A stretch of 64,000 nucleotides of DNA from Alphaproteobacteria bacterium (GCA_019240125.1 JAFAYW010000129.1:51751-115750), one strand, 5' to 3'; counted from the stretch's first letter, positions 1 through 8,582 are shown. Notes: generated by a model not told the origin, from the letters alone. Made by a program: numbers and translations.

Positions 1-88
1 CGGATGTAATGGCTTGCCGGCTGCGTTAACCGCATAACAGCGGAAGCGCCGCACACGCGCCGGCGAGCTCAACAAGAGGGAGGATCAT

Positions 89-811
89 ATGGCCAGGGTG
101 GCGGTGGTAACCGGCGGAACGCGCGGCATCGGGCGCGCGATTTCGATCGCCCTGAAGGAACGCGGCTATAACGTCGCCGCCAATTACGGGAGCGACGACA
201 AAGCCGCCGAGGAGTTCAGCCGCGAGACGGGAATCCCTGTCTTCAAATTCAATGTCGCGGATTTCGCCGCCTGCACCGAGGGCATCAAGGCGATCGAGGC
301 ACAACTCGGACCGGTCGAGGTGCTCGTCAATAACGCCGGGATCACCCGCGACACGACGATGCATCGCATGAGTTTCGAGCAATGGAACGCGGTGATCCAA
401 ACCAACCTCTCGTCGTGTTTCAACATGTCCCGGCTGGTTATTGACGGCATGCGTGATCGCCGCTTTGGGCGGATCGTCAATATCGGGTCGATCAACGGGC
501 AGGCCGGGCAATACGGTCAGGTCAATTACGCCGCCGCCAAATCCGGTATCCATGGCTTCACCAAGGCGCTGGCACAGGAGGGCGCCTCGCGCGGCGTTAC
601 GGTCAACGCGGTGGCGCCGGGCTATGTCGATACCGAAATGGTCCGCGCCGTGCCCAAGGACGTGCTGGAAAAGATTGTTGCGCGCATCCCCGTCGGCCGG
701 CTCGGCAAGGCTGACGACATCGCCCGCACGGTGCTGTTTCTGGTCGCCGACGACGCTGACTTCATCACCGGTTCGACGCTCTCGGTGAATGGCGGCCAGC
801 ATATGTACTGA
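89..811 (+). CDS. phaB: Acetoacetyl-CoA reductase (SDR family)
   Basis: The 240-residue protein is a classical short-chain dehydrogenase. It has the cofactor motif TGGTRGIG near residues 8-15, NNAG near 85, and a Ser...Tyr-x3-Lys active site in the stretch INGQAGQYGQVNYAAAK near 135-155. Length and the sequence around the active site match PhaB/PhbB, which reduces acetoacetyl-CoA to (R)-3-hydroxybutyryl-CoA with NADPH in polyhydroxybutyrate synthesis. The start ATG follows a strong ribosome-binding site (gagggagg). The 88 bases before it hold no gene; phaA, the usual upstream partner, would lie outside the window. A generic 3-oxoacyl reductase (FabG) is the alternative, but the QYGQVNYAAAK context favours PhaB. 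Confidence 0.9.
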   Translation: MARVAVVTGGTRGIGRAISIALKERGYNVAANYGSDDKAAEEFSRETGIPVFKFNVADFAACTEGIKAIEAQLGPVEVLVNNAGITRDTTMHRMSFEQWNAVIQTNLSSCFNMSRLVIDGMRDRRFGRIVNIGSINGQAGQYGQVNYAAAKSGIHGFTKALAQEGASRGVTVNAVAPGYVDTEMVRAVPKDVLEKIVARIPVGRLGKADDIARTVLFLVADDADFITGSTLSVNGGQHMY

Positions 812-891
812 TGCATATGTAATGATGCGGGGTTTGTACCGCCCCACCCCGCTCGCGTAGGATCGCCCCGCCTTAAATCATGGAGGGGAAC

Positions 892-1677
892 ATGGCGGCG
901 GTGCTGAAGAATGCGGCGCGCGAGCGGCTCGATGCCGGGGAGCTGGCGCTGGGGGTCATCCTGCGGCAGGCACGTACCGTCGATATCGCGCCGGCGATGA
1001 AGGCCTGCGGTTTCGACTGGCTGTTCCTCGACCTCGAACATAACTCGATGGACGTTGATATGGCGGTGCAGATCGCCGTCGCGGCGCTCGGCGCCGGCAT
1101 CGCACCGGTCGCGCGGGTTCCCGCGGGGCAATTGTGGATGGCGACCCGGTTTCTCGACGGCGGCGGTCTCGGCATCGTTGTGCCGCATGTCGATACGCCG
1201 GAGGAAGCCCGGAAGATCGCCCAGGCGCTGCGTTATCCGCCTCTCGGGCACCGCTCGGTCGCCGGCGGATTGCCGCATTATGGCTACGATAAACTGCCCC
1301 TTGCCGAGACGTGCAACGGCATCAACGCCGCGACGCTGGTCATCGTGATGCTCGAAACCCCGACCGCGATCGCCAATGCCGACGCCATTGCCGCAGTGCC
1401 AGGTATTGATTCGCTGCTGATCGGCACCAATGATCTGGCGATGGAGCACGGCATTCCCGGCGGCTTTGCCGATGAGCGCATTGTTGCGGCCTATCAGACC
1501 GTGTGCGATGCCTGCGCCAAGCACGGCAAGTTCGCCGGTGTCGGTGGTATCGGCGACGAGGCGTTGCTGCGCCGCTACATCCAGATGGGCGTTCGCGTCG
1601 TATTGCCGGGCAGCGACCTCAATTTCCTAATGTCGGCGGCGAGCACGAGCGCGGCGACGATGCGCGCCTGCCTCTGA
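892..1677 (+). CDS. HpcH/HpaI aldolase/citrate lyase family protein
   Basis: The 261-residue protein has the TIM-barrel fold signature of class II pyruvate aldolases: FLDLEH near residue 45, VARVP near 75, and metal-ligand region MLETPTAIANAD followed by GTNDLA (the family's ExT...GxxDL pattern). These enzymes cleave or form 2-oxo-4-hydroxy acids with pyruvate or related enolates using a divalent metal. The substrate cannot be read from the sequence. I place the start at the second in-frame ATG because ggagggg sits just upstream of it; a longer start at 880 would put that ribosome-binding site inside the gene. The following permease gene begins at or over its stop codon, so the two may be co-translated and the permease may import the aldolase substrate. 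Confidence 0.85.
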   Translation: MAAVLKNAARERLDAGELALGVILRQARTVDIAPAMKACGFDWLFLDLEHNSMDVDMAVQIAVAALGAGIAPVARVPAGQLWMATRFLDGGGLGIVVPHVDTPEEARKIAQALRYPPLGHRSVAGGLPHYGYDKLPLAETCNGINAATLVIVMLETPTAIANADAIAAVPGIDSLLIGTNDLAMEHGIPGGFADERIVAAYQTVCDACAKHGKFAGVGGIGDEALLRRYIQMGVRVVLPGSDLNFLMSAASTSAATMRACL

Positions 1678-2621
1678 GTACCGATACGCCCGCGGGGTCA
1701 CGCCCGGCGGGCGCGCCAGCGGCAAAGACAATCGCGAGCGGCGGGCGGGAGCAGCCGGACATCCTGCGCGGCATCCTGTTGATGTGCGCCGGCGTCTCGA
1801 TGTTTCCGTTCCTCAACGCCAGCGTAAAGCTGCTCGGCGCACACTACCCTGTCTCGCAGATTGTCTGGGCGCGGTTCACCGGACACCTGCTGGTGATGCT
1901 GGCGGTCTTCCTGCCGAAATACGGCCGGCGTCTGCTGGCGACGCGCAGGCCGGGTGTACAGATCGGGCGCTCGCTGCTGATGCTGACGAGTAATTCGCTA
2001 TTTGTCTTGGCGATCGCGACGGTGCCGCTGGCAACTGCCTCGGCGATTGGCTTCACCTCGCCCCTGATCGTGACCGCACTCTCGGTGCCGCTGCTTCATG
2101 AAAGCGTCGGCGTTCGGCGTTGGACGGCGGTGCTGATCGGATTTGCCGGTGCGCTTCTGGTGATCCGGCCCGGCAGTGGCATGCATGACCCGGCGGTCTT
2201 GTTGTTGCTCGCATCATCGGCGGCTTACGCGCTCTACCAGATCGCGACCCGCTGGGTCAGCATCTACGACGATGCTGCCACCGGAATTGTATTTTCGGCG
2301 CTGCTCGGCTCGCTGGCGATGAGCTTTGTGCTGCCCTTCGTGTTTGTCTTGCCGCGGGCACCGCTCGATATCCTGCTGTTCTGCTGCCTCGGCCTGTTCG
2401 GTGGCTTTGGCCATTACCTGGTGATCCGTGCCTTTCAGGCCGGTCAGGCCGCGGTGATCGCGCCGCTCGGCTACGTCGAACTGGTCGGCACAACGACACT
2501 GGGCTACCTAATTTTCGGCAATTTCCCCGACCTCCTGACCTGGATCGGAGCCGGCATTATCATTGCGTCAGGTGTCTATATCGCCCTGCGCGAGCGCAAA
2601 TTGCGCAAGGCAGGGCGATAA
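1674..2621 (+). CDS. EamA/DMT-superfamily permease
   Basis: The protein has about ten hydrophobic segments and two EamA repeats, ending in a basic tail (ALRERKLRKAGR), as in drug/metabolite transporters of the inner membrane. The start is unclear. Codons from about 1677 onward have the high third-position GC of real coding sequence, but the only standard start codons in frame are GTG 1503 (deep inside the aldolase gene, and its product there is shadow-like), TTG 1780 and ATG 1783 (both cutting into the first membrane helix). A CTG at 1674 overlapping the aldolase stop would give a normal 315-residue protein, so I use it provisionally. Substrate unknown; coupling to the aldolase suggests a small organic acid. 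Confidence 0.8.
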   Translation: MSTDTPAGSRPAGAPAAKTIASGGREQPDILRGILLMCAGVSMFPFLNASVKLLGAHYPVSQIVWARFTGHLLVMLAVFLPKYGRRLLATRRPGVQIGRSLLMLTSNSLFVLAIATVPLATASAIGFTSPLIVTALSVPLLHESVGVRRWTAVLIGFAGALLVIRPGSGMHDPAVLLLLASSAAYALYQIATRWVSIYDDAATGIVFSALLGSLAMSFVLPFVFVLPRAPLDILLFCCLGLFGGFGHYLVIRAFQAGQAAVIAPLGYVELVGTTTLGYLIFGNFPDLLTWIGAGIIIASGVYIALRERKLRKAGR

Positions 2622-2635
2622 GAGAGGCCCTGTGC

Positions 2636-3181
2636 CTACGGCAGCAACACCTTATTGACGACCATGATCACCCCATTGCTTTGAAACACATTGGGGATCG
2701 TCACGGCAGCGCTGCCTCCCTTGGAATCGGTGACCATGAGCGTGCCACCGCTTTCCGAGATGGTCAGCGGCTCGCCCTGAGCCGTCTTCAACGAGACGCG
2801 ACCGCCCGGCGTTGTCCGAACGGCATTCTGCAGCGAGTTCAAATCATAGCGGCCCGGCACCACGTGATAGGTCAGGACCGAGGTTAATTGCCCCTTGTTC
2901 TCCGGCTTCAGCAGGGTATCGACGGTTCCCGGCGGAAGGGCGGCGAACGCCTCATTGGTCGGCGCGAAGACGGTAAACGGCCCGGGGCCGGACAGCGTCT
3001 GCACCAGGCCAGCCGCCTTGACGGCCGCTACCAGTGTCGTGTGGTCTTTCGAGTTGACGGCGTTCTCGATGATATTCTTCGTCGAATACATCGGTGCGCC
3101 GCCGACCATCACCTGCGCCATCGCGCCGGTAGCGACGCCGATCGCCAGTGCCGCCGCGGCGGCAATCGTTCTGAATTTCAT
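2636..3181 (-). CDS. Secreted fasciclin (FAS1) domain protein
   Basis: The 181-residue protein starts with a signal peptide (MKFRTIAAAAALAIGVATG, cleavage near AMA-QV) followed by a single FAS1 domain. Visible FAS1 hallmarks are the H1 motif GPFTVFAPTNEAF near 75-87, the YHVV segment near 115, and the H2 motif SNGVIMVVNKVLLP at the very C-terminus. FAS1 domains mediate adhesion or surface interactions; the molecule should be periplasmic or secreted. It lies directly downstream of an anti-sigma/ECF sigma pair on the same strand. In mycobacteria the SigK/RskA pair controls the fasciclin proteins MPT70 and MPT83, so the neighbourhood suggests that this protein is the target of the sigma factor next door. 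Confidence 0.9.
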   Translation of the reverse strand: MKFRTIAAAAALAIGVATGAMAQVMVGGAPMYSTKNIIENAVNSKDHTTLVAAVKAAGLVQTLSGPGPFTVFAPTNEAFAALPPGTVDTLLKPENKGQLTSVLTYHVVPGRYDLNSLQNAVRTTPGGRVSLKTAQGEPLTISESGGTLMVTDSKGGSAAVTIPNVFQSNGVIMVVNKVLLP

Positions 3182-3239
3182 GGAAGCACCCCATTCGTTT
3201 ACGGATGCACATCACCAACTAAGCGATGTACCGCGCTCT

Positions 3240-3268
3240 TTTACGCGCTTGACGTTGCGTTAGATGCA
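3240..3268 (-). promoter_or_regulatory. Candidate ECF-type promoter upstream of the fasciclin gene
   Basis: Reading the minus strand, TGCATC (3268-3263) is followed after 17 bases by CGTAAA (3245-3240), about 60 bases before the fasciclin start. The pattern is loosely like SigK-type promoters (CATC-like -35, CG-rich -10). A second CGTAAACG lies nearer the start codon at 3203-3196. This is pattern matching by eye and no copy was found upstream of the sigma gene itself. Confidence 0.25.
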
Positions 3269-3284
3269 CCCGAAACGCAAATTT

Positions 3285-3992
3285 TTATGGGGCATCAAGC
3301 GTTTTCCCCTGCCAGAGGATCGGGCCCGTGGCTCGACCGGTCGGAGAGCCGTTTGGCGGCTCGCGTGTCACGGCGAGGACCCCGCCGGCTGGCGGTAGAT
3401 CCGCGCTGCTGATCACAAATGTTTGATCGGGGGTTTGCGGCAACAGACCGAGCGCCCGCGGCGCCTCGCCCGACGCGATCCCCCACAGCTCCAGCGAATG
3501 AGCCGGATCGGGCGAGATGGGTCGCATCGCGGAAAGCCGGACTTCACGCGCGTTGCGCGTCGCGAGCCAGACCGGGTCGCCCGCCGGGTCGGCCAGAATC
3601 GCAACAACGCTCGGATGCCCGGGACCGCTGCCGAGCCAGATGTAAAGAACCGCCGCCGCCAATGCTCCCGAGGCCGCAACCGCCAGACCACGCCAGAACG
3701 CAAGCTTCTCGAGCCACCGTTCTGCGATGCCGGCCTGGCGACGCGGTGCAATGTCCCGCGGGGCGGCTGGCAGCCAGCGCTCGATGGCCTGCCACACCCG
3801 CGCGGGCGGGGTTTCAGGCGCGGTCACCGCCGCCAGCGGCGCCAGCCGAAGGTTCCACTCCGCAACCCGGCTTTGAATATCGGGTTCGGTGTTCATCAGC
3901 CGCTCAAATCGCAGCCGCACCCTTACAGGCATCGTGCCGAGGACGTATTCTGCCGCGAGGCGGTCGCGCAATTCGGGGCTGGTGTACCTCAT
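3285..3992 (-). CDS. Membrane anti-sigma factor, RskA-like
   Basis: The 235-residue protein has an N-terminal cytoplasmic sigma-binding region (AAEYVLGTM near residue 15, then RLMNTEPDIQSRVAEW), one transmembrane segment near 110-128 (LAVAASGALAAAVLYIWLG) and a periplasmic RskA C-terminal domain ending in the typical 'LAVTREPPNGSPTGRATGPI' stretch. It lacks the HxxxCxxC zinc motif, as do RskA proteins. It should hold the neighbouring ECF sigma factor inactive at the membrane until released by proteolysis. The start is fixed by an ATGA overlap with the sigma gene stop, giving translational coupling. Much longer in-frame starts run through the sigma gene and are not credible. Confidence 0.88.
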   Translation of the reverse strand: MRYTSPELRDRLAAEYVLGTMPVRVRLRFERLMNTEPDIQSRVAEWNLRLAPLAAVTAPETPPARVWQAIERWLPAAPRDIAPRRQAGIAERWLEKLAFWRGLAVAASGALAAAVLYIWLGSGPGHPSVVAILADPAGDPVWLATRNAREVRLSAMRPISPDPAHSLELWGIASGEAPRALGLLPQTPDQTFVISSADLPPAGGVLAVTREPPNGSPTGRATGPILWQGKTLDAP

Positions 3993-4534
3993 CCGTCGAG
4001 GCACCGTTGCAGGCGCTCCAGGCTGCGGCGGATCCAGCTCTTGACGGTACCGACCGGAACCCGCAGCTGCTCCGCCAGCTCGTCGCGCGTCAAACCATAA
4101 ACATAGGCCAGCGTCACCGCGCGGCGCGGCATCGCCTCGAGCTGATCGAGGCAGCGCTGCAATGCACGTGCCTCGGCGCGGCCTTCGGTGCGATCCGCAG
4201 CCGGCACGGCGGCGAGCAGCGTTTCGGCGTCTGCGACCGCACGGCCTTCGGGCCGAGCGGCCCGGCGCCGCGTGTAGTCGATCGCATTGTTGCGCACAAT
4301 CGAAACCAGCCACGCCATGGCCGAGCCACGCTGCGGATCAAAGTCCGCCGCCTTAACCCATACGGCGACGAAGCTCTCCTGCAAGATGTCCTCCGCGATC
4401 TCCCGGCGACTGCTTATTCGCAGCGCAATGCCAAAAAGTTGCGGGGCGGCCTGCCGGTAGAGTTCGGCAAACGCAGCCTGATCTTGCCGCGCAGTGCGGT
4501 GAATCAGATCCGGAAGCGACGAGGAGCCCGTCAT
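3989..4534 (-). CDS. ECF RNA polymerase sigma factor, SigK-like
   Basis: The 181-residue protein contains sigma region 2 (FAELYRQAAPQLFGIALRI, then AEDILQESFVAVW and GSAMAWLVSIVRNNAID) and region 4 (LDQLEAMPRRAVTLAYVYGLT, helix-turn-helix DELAEQLRVPVGTVKSWIRR). This is the size and layout of an ECF sigma factor. It overlaps the downstream anti-sigma gene by four bases (ATGA), and the next gene encodes a fasciclin protein. That gene order matches the SigK/RskA (ECF19-type) group, and the assignment to that group rests on context and general similarity. The inducing signal is not visible. Confidence 0.9.
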   Translation of the reverse strand: MTGSSSLPDLIHRTARQDQAAFAELYRQAAPQLFGIALRISSRREIAEDILQESFVAVWVKAADFDPQRGSAMAWLVSIVRNNAIDYTRRRAARPEGRAVADAETLLAAVPAADRTEGRAEARALQRCLDQLEAMPRRAVTLAYVYGLTRDELAEQLRVPVGTVKSWIRRSLERLQRCLDG

Positions 4535-4636
4535 GACGCCCCGTTCAGCCGAAGCGGCGCCAGGTCATCACGGCGCGGGGCGGCCATACTGTGAACAGCC
4601 CGCGGAGAGCCGCCGGTGCTCGCGAGACCGGCCCTC

Positions 4637-4867
4637 TCAATGTTGACTCGGCTCGTTCAGTATTTGCGCTAACAAGGCGCGAACCGACTGCAGCTCGGCG
4701 CGAATTCCCTCTAGCGCAGCACGGTTATCAGGTTTCTCCGACCGCCGACGAGTCTTCCGCGGTTTGGGGGTTCCCGCCAGATCAGGGCCAATCGGTGCGG
4801 TCGGCGCTGATTCGTCGGGAGGAACGGTGGGCGGATCAGCAGGAAACAGACTGGGACTATTACGCAC
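4637..4867 (-). CDS. Small hypothetical protein with C-terminal helix
   Basis: A 76-codon frame starts at a GTG that overlaps the last two codons of the AceE-like gene and runs on past its stop. The product has a proline-rich N-terminal half, a basic KPRKTRRR patch and an amphipathic C-terminal helix (ALEGIRAELQSVRALLAQIL) that could form a coiled coil. I do not recognise a family. Codon choice is less GC-biased than in the neighbours, so expression is uncertain; the helix and the coupled position are the only arguments for it. The longer frame up to 5011 is inside the AceE-like gene and not believed. Confidence 0.35.
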   Translation of the reverse strand: MRNSPSLFPADPPTVPPDESAPTAPIGPDLAGTPKPRKTRRRSEKPDNRAALEGIRAELQSVRALLAQILNEPSQH

Positions 4868-7217
4868 GGGCCACCCGCAAACAGGCGCGTGCGGCAGCAT
4901 CGATAATCGCGTCGGCATCGAGACCATAGACCCGGTACAGATCGGGGATGTCGCCGGACTGTCCGAAATGGTCGATGCCCAAGGGCACGATGGAATTGTG
5001 CGACACGGCACCCAGCCACGACAGCGTCGCCGGATGGCTATCGGCCACGGTTACCAAAGCGGCACCTGGAGCAAGCCGCGACAGCAGGCGCGCGACGGCA
5101 CAGTCGGTTCCGACCGCTAACGAGGCGCGCCAATCTCGATGCAGGGAGCCCGGCGAGGTTATCGCCAACAAGCCCACACCCGGGACGTCGTCTGCCAGCG
5201 TCTCCCATGCCGCAAGTGCCTCCGGAGCAACGGCGCCGCAATAGGCGATCGCCAGCGTCGCGCCCGGCGCCGGCTCGCGCAGCCAATAAGCGCCATCTAT
5301 TATCGCCTGCGATGCGGCTTTATCGAGCGTCCGTGGCGGCTGCGGCAGTGGCCGAGTGGAGAGCCGGAAATAGACCGACTCGCCATCCTCCTCCTGAATT
5401 TCCGCAAACGCCCAGCGTAGCAATATCGCCAGCTCATCGGCATAGGCTGGTTCGTAGGCGAGCAAGCCCGGTTGACCCAGCCCGACGAGCGGTTCGACGA
5501 CCGATTGGTGCGCCCCGCCCTCGGGCGCCAAGGTGACGCCCGAGGGCGTCGCGACCAGGATGAAACGAGCGTCCTGGTAGAGTGCGTAATTCAGCGCATC
5601 GAGACCGCGCTTGATGAACGGATCGTAGATCGTGCCGATCGGCAGCAATCGCGCGCCGAAGAGCGGCCCCGCCAGCCCGAAGGCACCGAGTTGCAGGAAA
5701 AGATTATGCTCGGCGATCCCCAGCTCGAGGTGCTGACCCTGCGGTGTCATCGCCCAGCGCTGCGCCGACACGACCTTCTGCTCGCGAAAGATGTCGGCCC
5801 GCTCTGTGCGATCGAAAATGCCCCGGCGATTGACCCAGGCTCCGAGATTGGTCGACACAGTCACGTCGGGCGACGTCGTTACGATGCGCGAGGAGAGCGG
5901 CGTGTCGCCGGTCGCCAGACTGCCGAGCAGCCGGCCGAATGCTTCCTGCGTTGATAGCCGCTCGCCGCGCGGCGCCGGCAACAGTTCCGGCACCGGCACG
6001 GGCGCGCTCTCATGCTTGCGGGTGCCAGCCAGAGGCCGCGACGCGAGAAACTCCGTCAGTTCCTCGGGCGAGCGCTCGAGGCCGGCGAACGGCTCCCATT
6101 CGGCACCGGCTGGCACGCCCATGCGCTGCTGGAACAGCGCCATCTGCTCCGGGTTCATCAACCCGGCATGGTTATCCTTATGGCCGGCGAAGGGCAGTCC
6201 GTACCCCTTGATGGTATAGGCAATAAAGCAGGTCGGCTGATCGTCGGTTACCGCGTTGAACGCATCCAGCACCGAGCCCATGTCGTGCCCGGCCAGATTG
6301 GTCATCAAGGCGCCGAGTGCCTCATCGTCATGCTCCTCGAGGATGGCGCGAATGCCGGGATATCGGTTGAGGTCGCGACGCAACTGCTCCCGCCACCCCT
6401 CCCCGCCCTTGTAGACCAGTGCCGAGTAGAGCGAATTCGGGCAGGCATCGATCCAGTCGCGCAATTGCTCGCCATCGGGGCGGGAAAACGCGGCTTGCAA
6501 CAGGCGGCCGTACTTCAATGTGACGACACGCCACCCGAACATCTCAAATAAAGCGTCGATGCGGCCGAACAGCCGATCCGACACGACCGCGTCGAGGCTC
6601 TGGCGGTTATAGTCGATGACCCACCACAGATTGCGGACATCGTGCTTCCAGCCTTCGAGCAGCGCCTCGTAGATGTTGCCCTCGTCAAGCTCGGCATCCC
6701 CCACCAGGGCGATCATCCGGCCAGGCGGCGTTTCGCTGGAGATCAGCCGGTGCGCTCGCAGATAATCCTGCACCAGTGACGCAAACAAGGTGATGCCGAC
6801 CCCGAGCCCGACCGATCCGGTCGAGAAATCAACGATATCGCCGTCCTTGTTGCGCGACGGGTAGGCCTGAGCGCCGCCCAGAGCACGGAACCGCTCCATC
6901 TTCTCGCGGGTCTGCTGACCCAGCAGGTATTGCAGGGCGTGGAACATCGGCGAGGCATGCGGCTTTACCGCCAGTCTGTCCTGCGGCCGCAGCACATCGA
7001 GGTAGAGCGCCGTCAGGATCGTCGAGAGCGAGGCGCTCGAGGCCTGGTGACCGCCGACCTTGAGCCCGTCGCGGCTCGGACGCAGGTGATTCGCGTTGTG
7101 GATCATCCAGGTCGACAGCCACAGCGCCTTGCGCTGAAGCGTTTCGAGCAGCGCGAGTTTATCGATAGGGGTCGACAGCGTCTCGCTGGTGCGTCCGCCG
7201 GGCAGAGCCCGCAGCAT
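4860..7217 (-). CDS. AceE-like thiamine-diphosphate-dependent enzyme ('transketolase')
   Basis: The 785-residue protein spans the three domains of transketolase-like enzymes: an N-terminal ThDP pyrophosphate domain with GDAELDEGNIYEAL near 175-190 and the metal-binding continuation WVIDYNRQSLD, a pyrimidine domain with ELGIAEHNLF near 510 (catalytic Glu), and a C-terminal domain. The sequence looks more like the homodimeric pyruvate dehydrogenase E1 (AceE) than like true transketolase: LKVGGHQASS near the start, and NRQSLD followed by FGWRVV. It is about 100 residues shorter than AceE and no E2 or E3 genes are close. The start follows AAGGAG at good spacing. Likely cytosolic 2-oxo acid or ketose metabolism; the substrate is unknown. 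Confidence 0.82.
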   Translation of the reverse strand: MLRALPGGRTSETLSTPIDKLALLETLQRKALWLSTWMIHNANHLRPSRDGLKVGGHQASSASLSTILTALYLDVLRPQDRLAVKPHASPMFHALQYLLGQQTREKMERFRALGGAQAYPSRNKDGDIVDFSTGSVGLGVGITLFASLVQDYLRAHRLISSETPPGRMIALVGDAELDEGNIYEALLEGWKHDVRNLWWVIDYNRQSLDAVVSDRLFGRIDALFEMFGWRVVTLKYGRLLQAAFSRPDGEQLRDWIDACPNSLYSALVYKGGEGWREQLRRDLNRYPGIRAILEEHDDEALGALMTNLAGHDMGSVLDAFNAVTDDQPTCFIAYTIKGYGLPFAGHKDNHAGLMNPEQMALFQQRMGVPAGAEWEPFAGLERSPEELTEFLASRPLAGTRKHESAPVPVPELLPAPRGERLSTQEAFGRLLGSLATGDTPLSSRIVTTSPDVTVSTNLGAWVNRRGIFDRTERADIFREQKVVSAQRWAMTPQGQHLELGIAEHNLFLQLGAFGLAGPLFGARLLPIGTIYDPFIKRGLDALNYALYQDARFILVATPSGVTLAPEGGAHQSVVEPLVGLGQPGLLAYEPAYADELAILLRWAFAEIQEEDGESVYFRLSTRPLPQPPRTLDKAASQAIIDGAYWLREPAPGATLAIAYCGAVAPEALAAWETLADDVPGVGLLAITSPGSLHRDWRASLAVGTDCAVARLLSRLAPGAALVTVADSHPATLSWLGAVSHNSIVPLGIDHFGQSGDIPDLYRVYGLDADAIIDAAARACLRVARA

Positions 7218-7298
7218 GGGTCAGCTCCTTATTGGTAAGCGCAGGCGATGGCGCGCGGGCCGGCGCCCATCAGGGCGTCGTCGCCCTATAGTGCCGCT

Positions 7299-7326
7299 TT
7301 GATTGGGTGTCGAGAATGCTTAAATA
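7299..7326 (+). promoter_or_regulatory. Candidate sigma-70 promoter of erpA
   Basis: TTGATT (7299-7304) and TAAATA (7321-7326) are separated by 16 bases, about 37 bases before the erpA start codon, in the divergent gap between the AceE-like gene and erpA. Match by eye only. Confidence 0.4.
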
Positions 7327-7362
7327 GAGTGACAAGGTCGAGACTGGGAGATCAGCTGCACC

Positions 7363-7722
7363 ATGAGCGACGCAACGACGGCGGCTGCGGCCGACCGGCA
7401 GATTGTGATTACCGATAGTGCGGCCAAGCGCATTGCCGCGCTGAAACAGCAGGAGGAAGCGACAGACGCCTTCCTGCGCATCGCGGTCTCGGGCGGTGGC
7501 TGCTCCGGTTTTCAGTACGGCCTCAGCTTCGACGATCAGCAGAATCCCGATGACCGGGTCTTCGAACATGATGGGGTGCGCGTTGTGGTCGATGATACCT
7601 CGCTTGACCTGCTCAACGGGGCGGAAGTCGATTTCGTCGAGGATTTGATGGGTGCCTCGTTCCAGATCCGCAATCCGAACGCCGCCTCCTCCTGCGGCTG
7701 CGGCAACTCCTTTTCGCTCTAG
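7363..7722 (+). CDS. erpA: Iron-sulfur cluster insertion protein ErpA
   Basis: The 119-residue protein is an A-type carrier of the HesB/IscA family. It has the three conserved cysteines, one in GGGCSGFQYGL near residue 45 and the pair in SSCGCGNSF at the C-terminus, which bind the cluster being passed to apoproteins. The residues around them (DLLNGAEVDFVEDLMGASFQIRNP) are typical of ErpA. The first 12 residues are an alanine-rich, probably disordered extension. It is divergent from the AceE-like gene and followed by xthA after about 50 bases. Confidence 0.92.
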   Translation: MSDATTAAAADRQIVITDSAAKRIAALKQQEEATDAFLRIAVSGGGCSGFQYGLSFDDQQNPDDRVFEHDGVRVVVDDTSLDLLNGAEVDFVEDLMGASFQIRNPNAASSCGCGNSFSL

Positions 7723-7773
7723 GGCCACTGTTTTGCGAGCGCTCCTCGCGATGACGACAGCGGGACCCAAGCC

Positions 7774-8556
7774 GTGAAAATCGCCACCTGGAACGTCAAT
7801 TCGGTGAAGGTGCGACTGCCGCATCTGCTGGCTTTTCTGGAAGACACCAAGCCGGATGTGCTGTGCCTCCAGGAAACCAAATGCCTGGTCGAGGAGTTTC
7901 CGCTGCTGGAGTTGCAGGGGCTCGGCTATCGCGTCGAGGCGATCGGCCAGCGCTCGTATAACGGCGTTGCTATCCTATCCCGTGAGCCGCCAACCGAGAT
8001 GATCAAGGGCCTTCCCGGCTACGCGAACGACGAGCAGGCTCGCTATATCGAGGCCGCTTTCCGTGGCGGCGACGGCGAGGTGCGCGTTGCCTCGATCTAC
8101 CTGCCGAACGGCAACCCGAGCGACACCGACAAATTCACCTATAAGCTCGAATGGATGGATCACCTGCTGGCGCGCGCCGAAGCGCTGATGCAGCGCGAAA
8201 TCCCGTTTGTCTTCGCCGGTGATTACAACATCTGCCCCAATGACGACGACGTGTACGACCCCGTTGCCTTCCGCGATGACGCGCTGTGCCGCATCGAAAG
8301 CCGCTCGCGCTTCCGTGCCCTGCTCAATCTCGGGCTCAGCGACGCCTATCGCCTGTTCCACCGCGAGACGCATCGCTACACATTCTGGGACTATCAGGCC
8401 GGGCGTTGGAACCGCGACGAGGGGCTGCGGATCGATCACCTGCTGCTATCGCCGCATGCGACTGACCGCATCGTTTATTGCGATATCGACAAAGCCCCGC
8501 GCCGCAAAGACCGTGCCTCTGACCACACCCCGATCTGGTGCGAGCTGGCCGCCTGA
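7774..8556 (+). CDS. xthA: Exodeoxyribonuclease III
   Basis: The 260-residue protein has all motifs of the ExoIII/AP-endonuclease family: WNVNSVK at residue 6, CLQETK near 32 (metal-binding Glu), GDYNICPND near 150, WDYQAGRW near 205, LRIDHLLLS near 218, and SDHTPIW at the end with the catalytic His. It removes 3' blocking groups and cuts at abasic sites during base-excision repair. The start is a GTG (VKIATWN); no ATG exists at a sensible position. It may be co-transcribed with erpA. Confidence 0.95.
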   Translation: MKIATWNVNSVKVRLPHLLAFLEDTKPDVLCLQETKCLVEEFPLLELQGLGYRVEAIGQRSYNGVAILSREPPTEMIKGLPGYANDEQARYIEAAFRGGDGEVRVASIYLPNGNPSDTDKFTYKLEWMDHLLARAEALMQREIPFVFAGDYNICPNDDDVYDPVAFRDDALCRIESRSRFRALLNLGLSDAYRLFHRETHRYTFWDYQAGRWNRDEGLRIDHLLLSPHATDRIVYCDIDKAPRRKDRASDHTPIWCELAA

Positions 8557-8582
8557 CAGCTTCTTGTGAGGCCACGAGGCGA

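Noticed and set aside
26..847. Long 273-codon frame on the minus strand opposite phaB
   Set aside because: Shadow of the phaB gene in high-GC DNA; the product has no recognisable domain and phaB is unambiguous.
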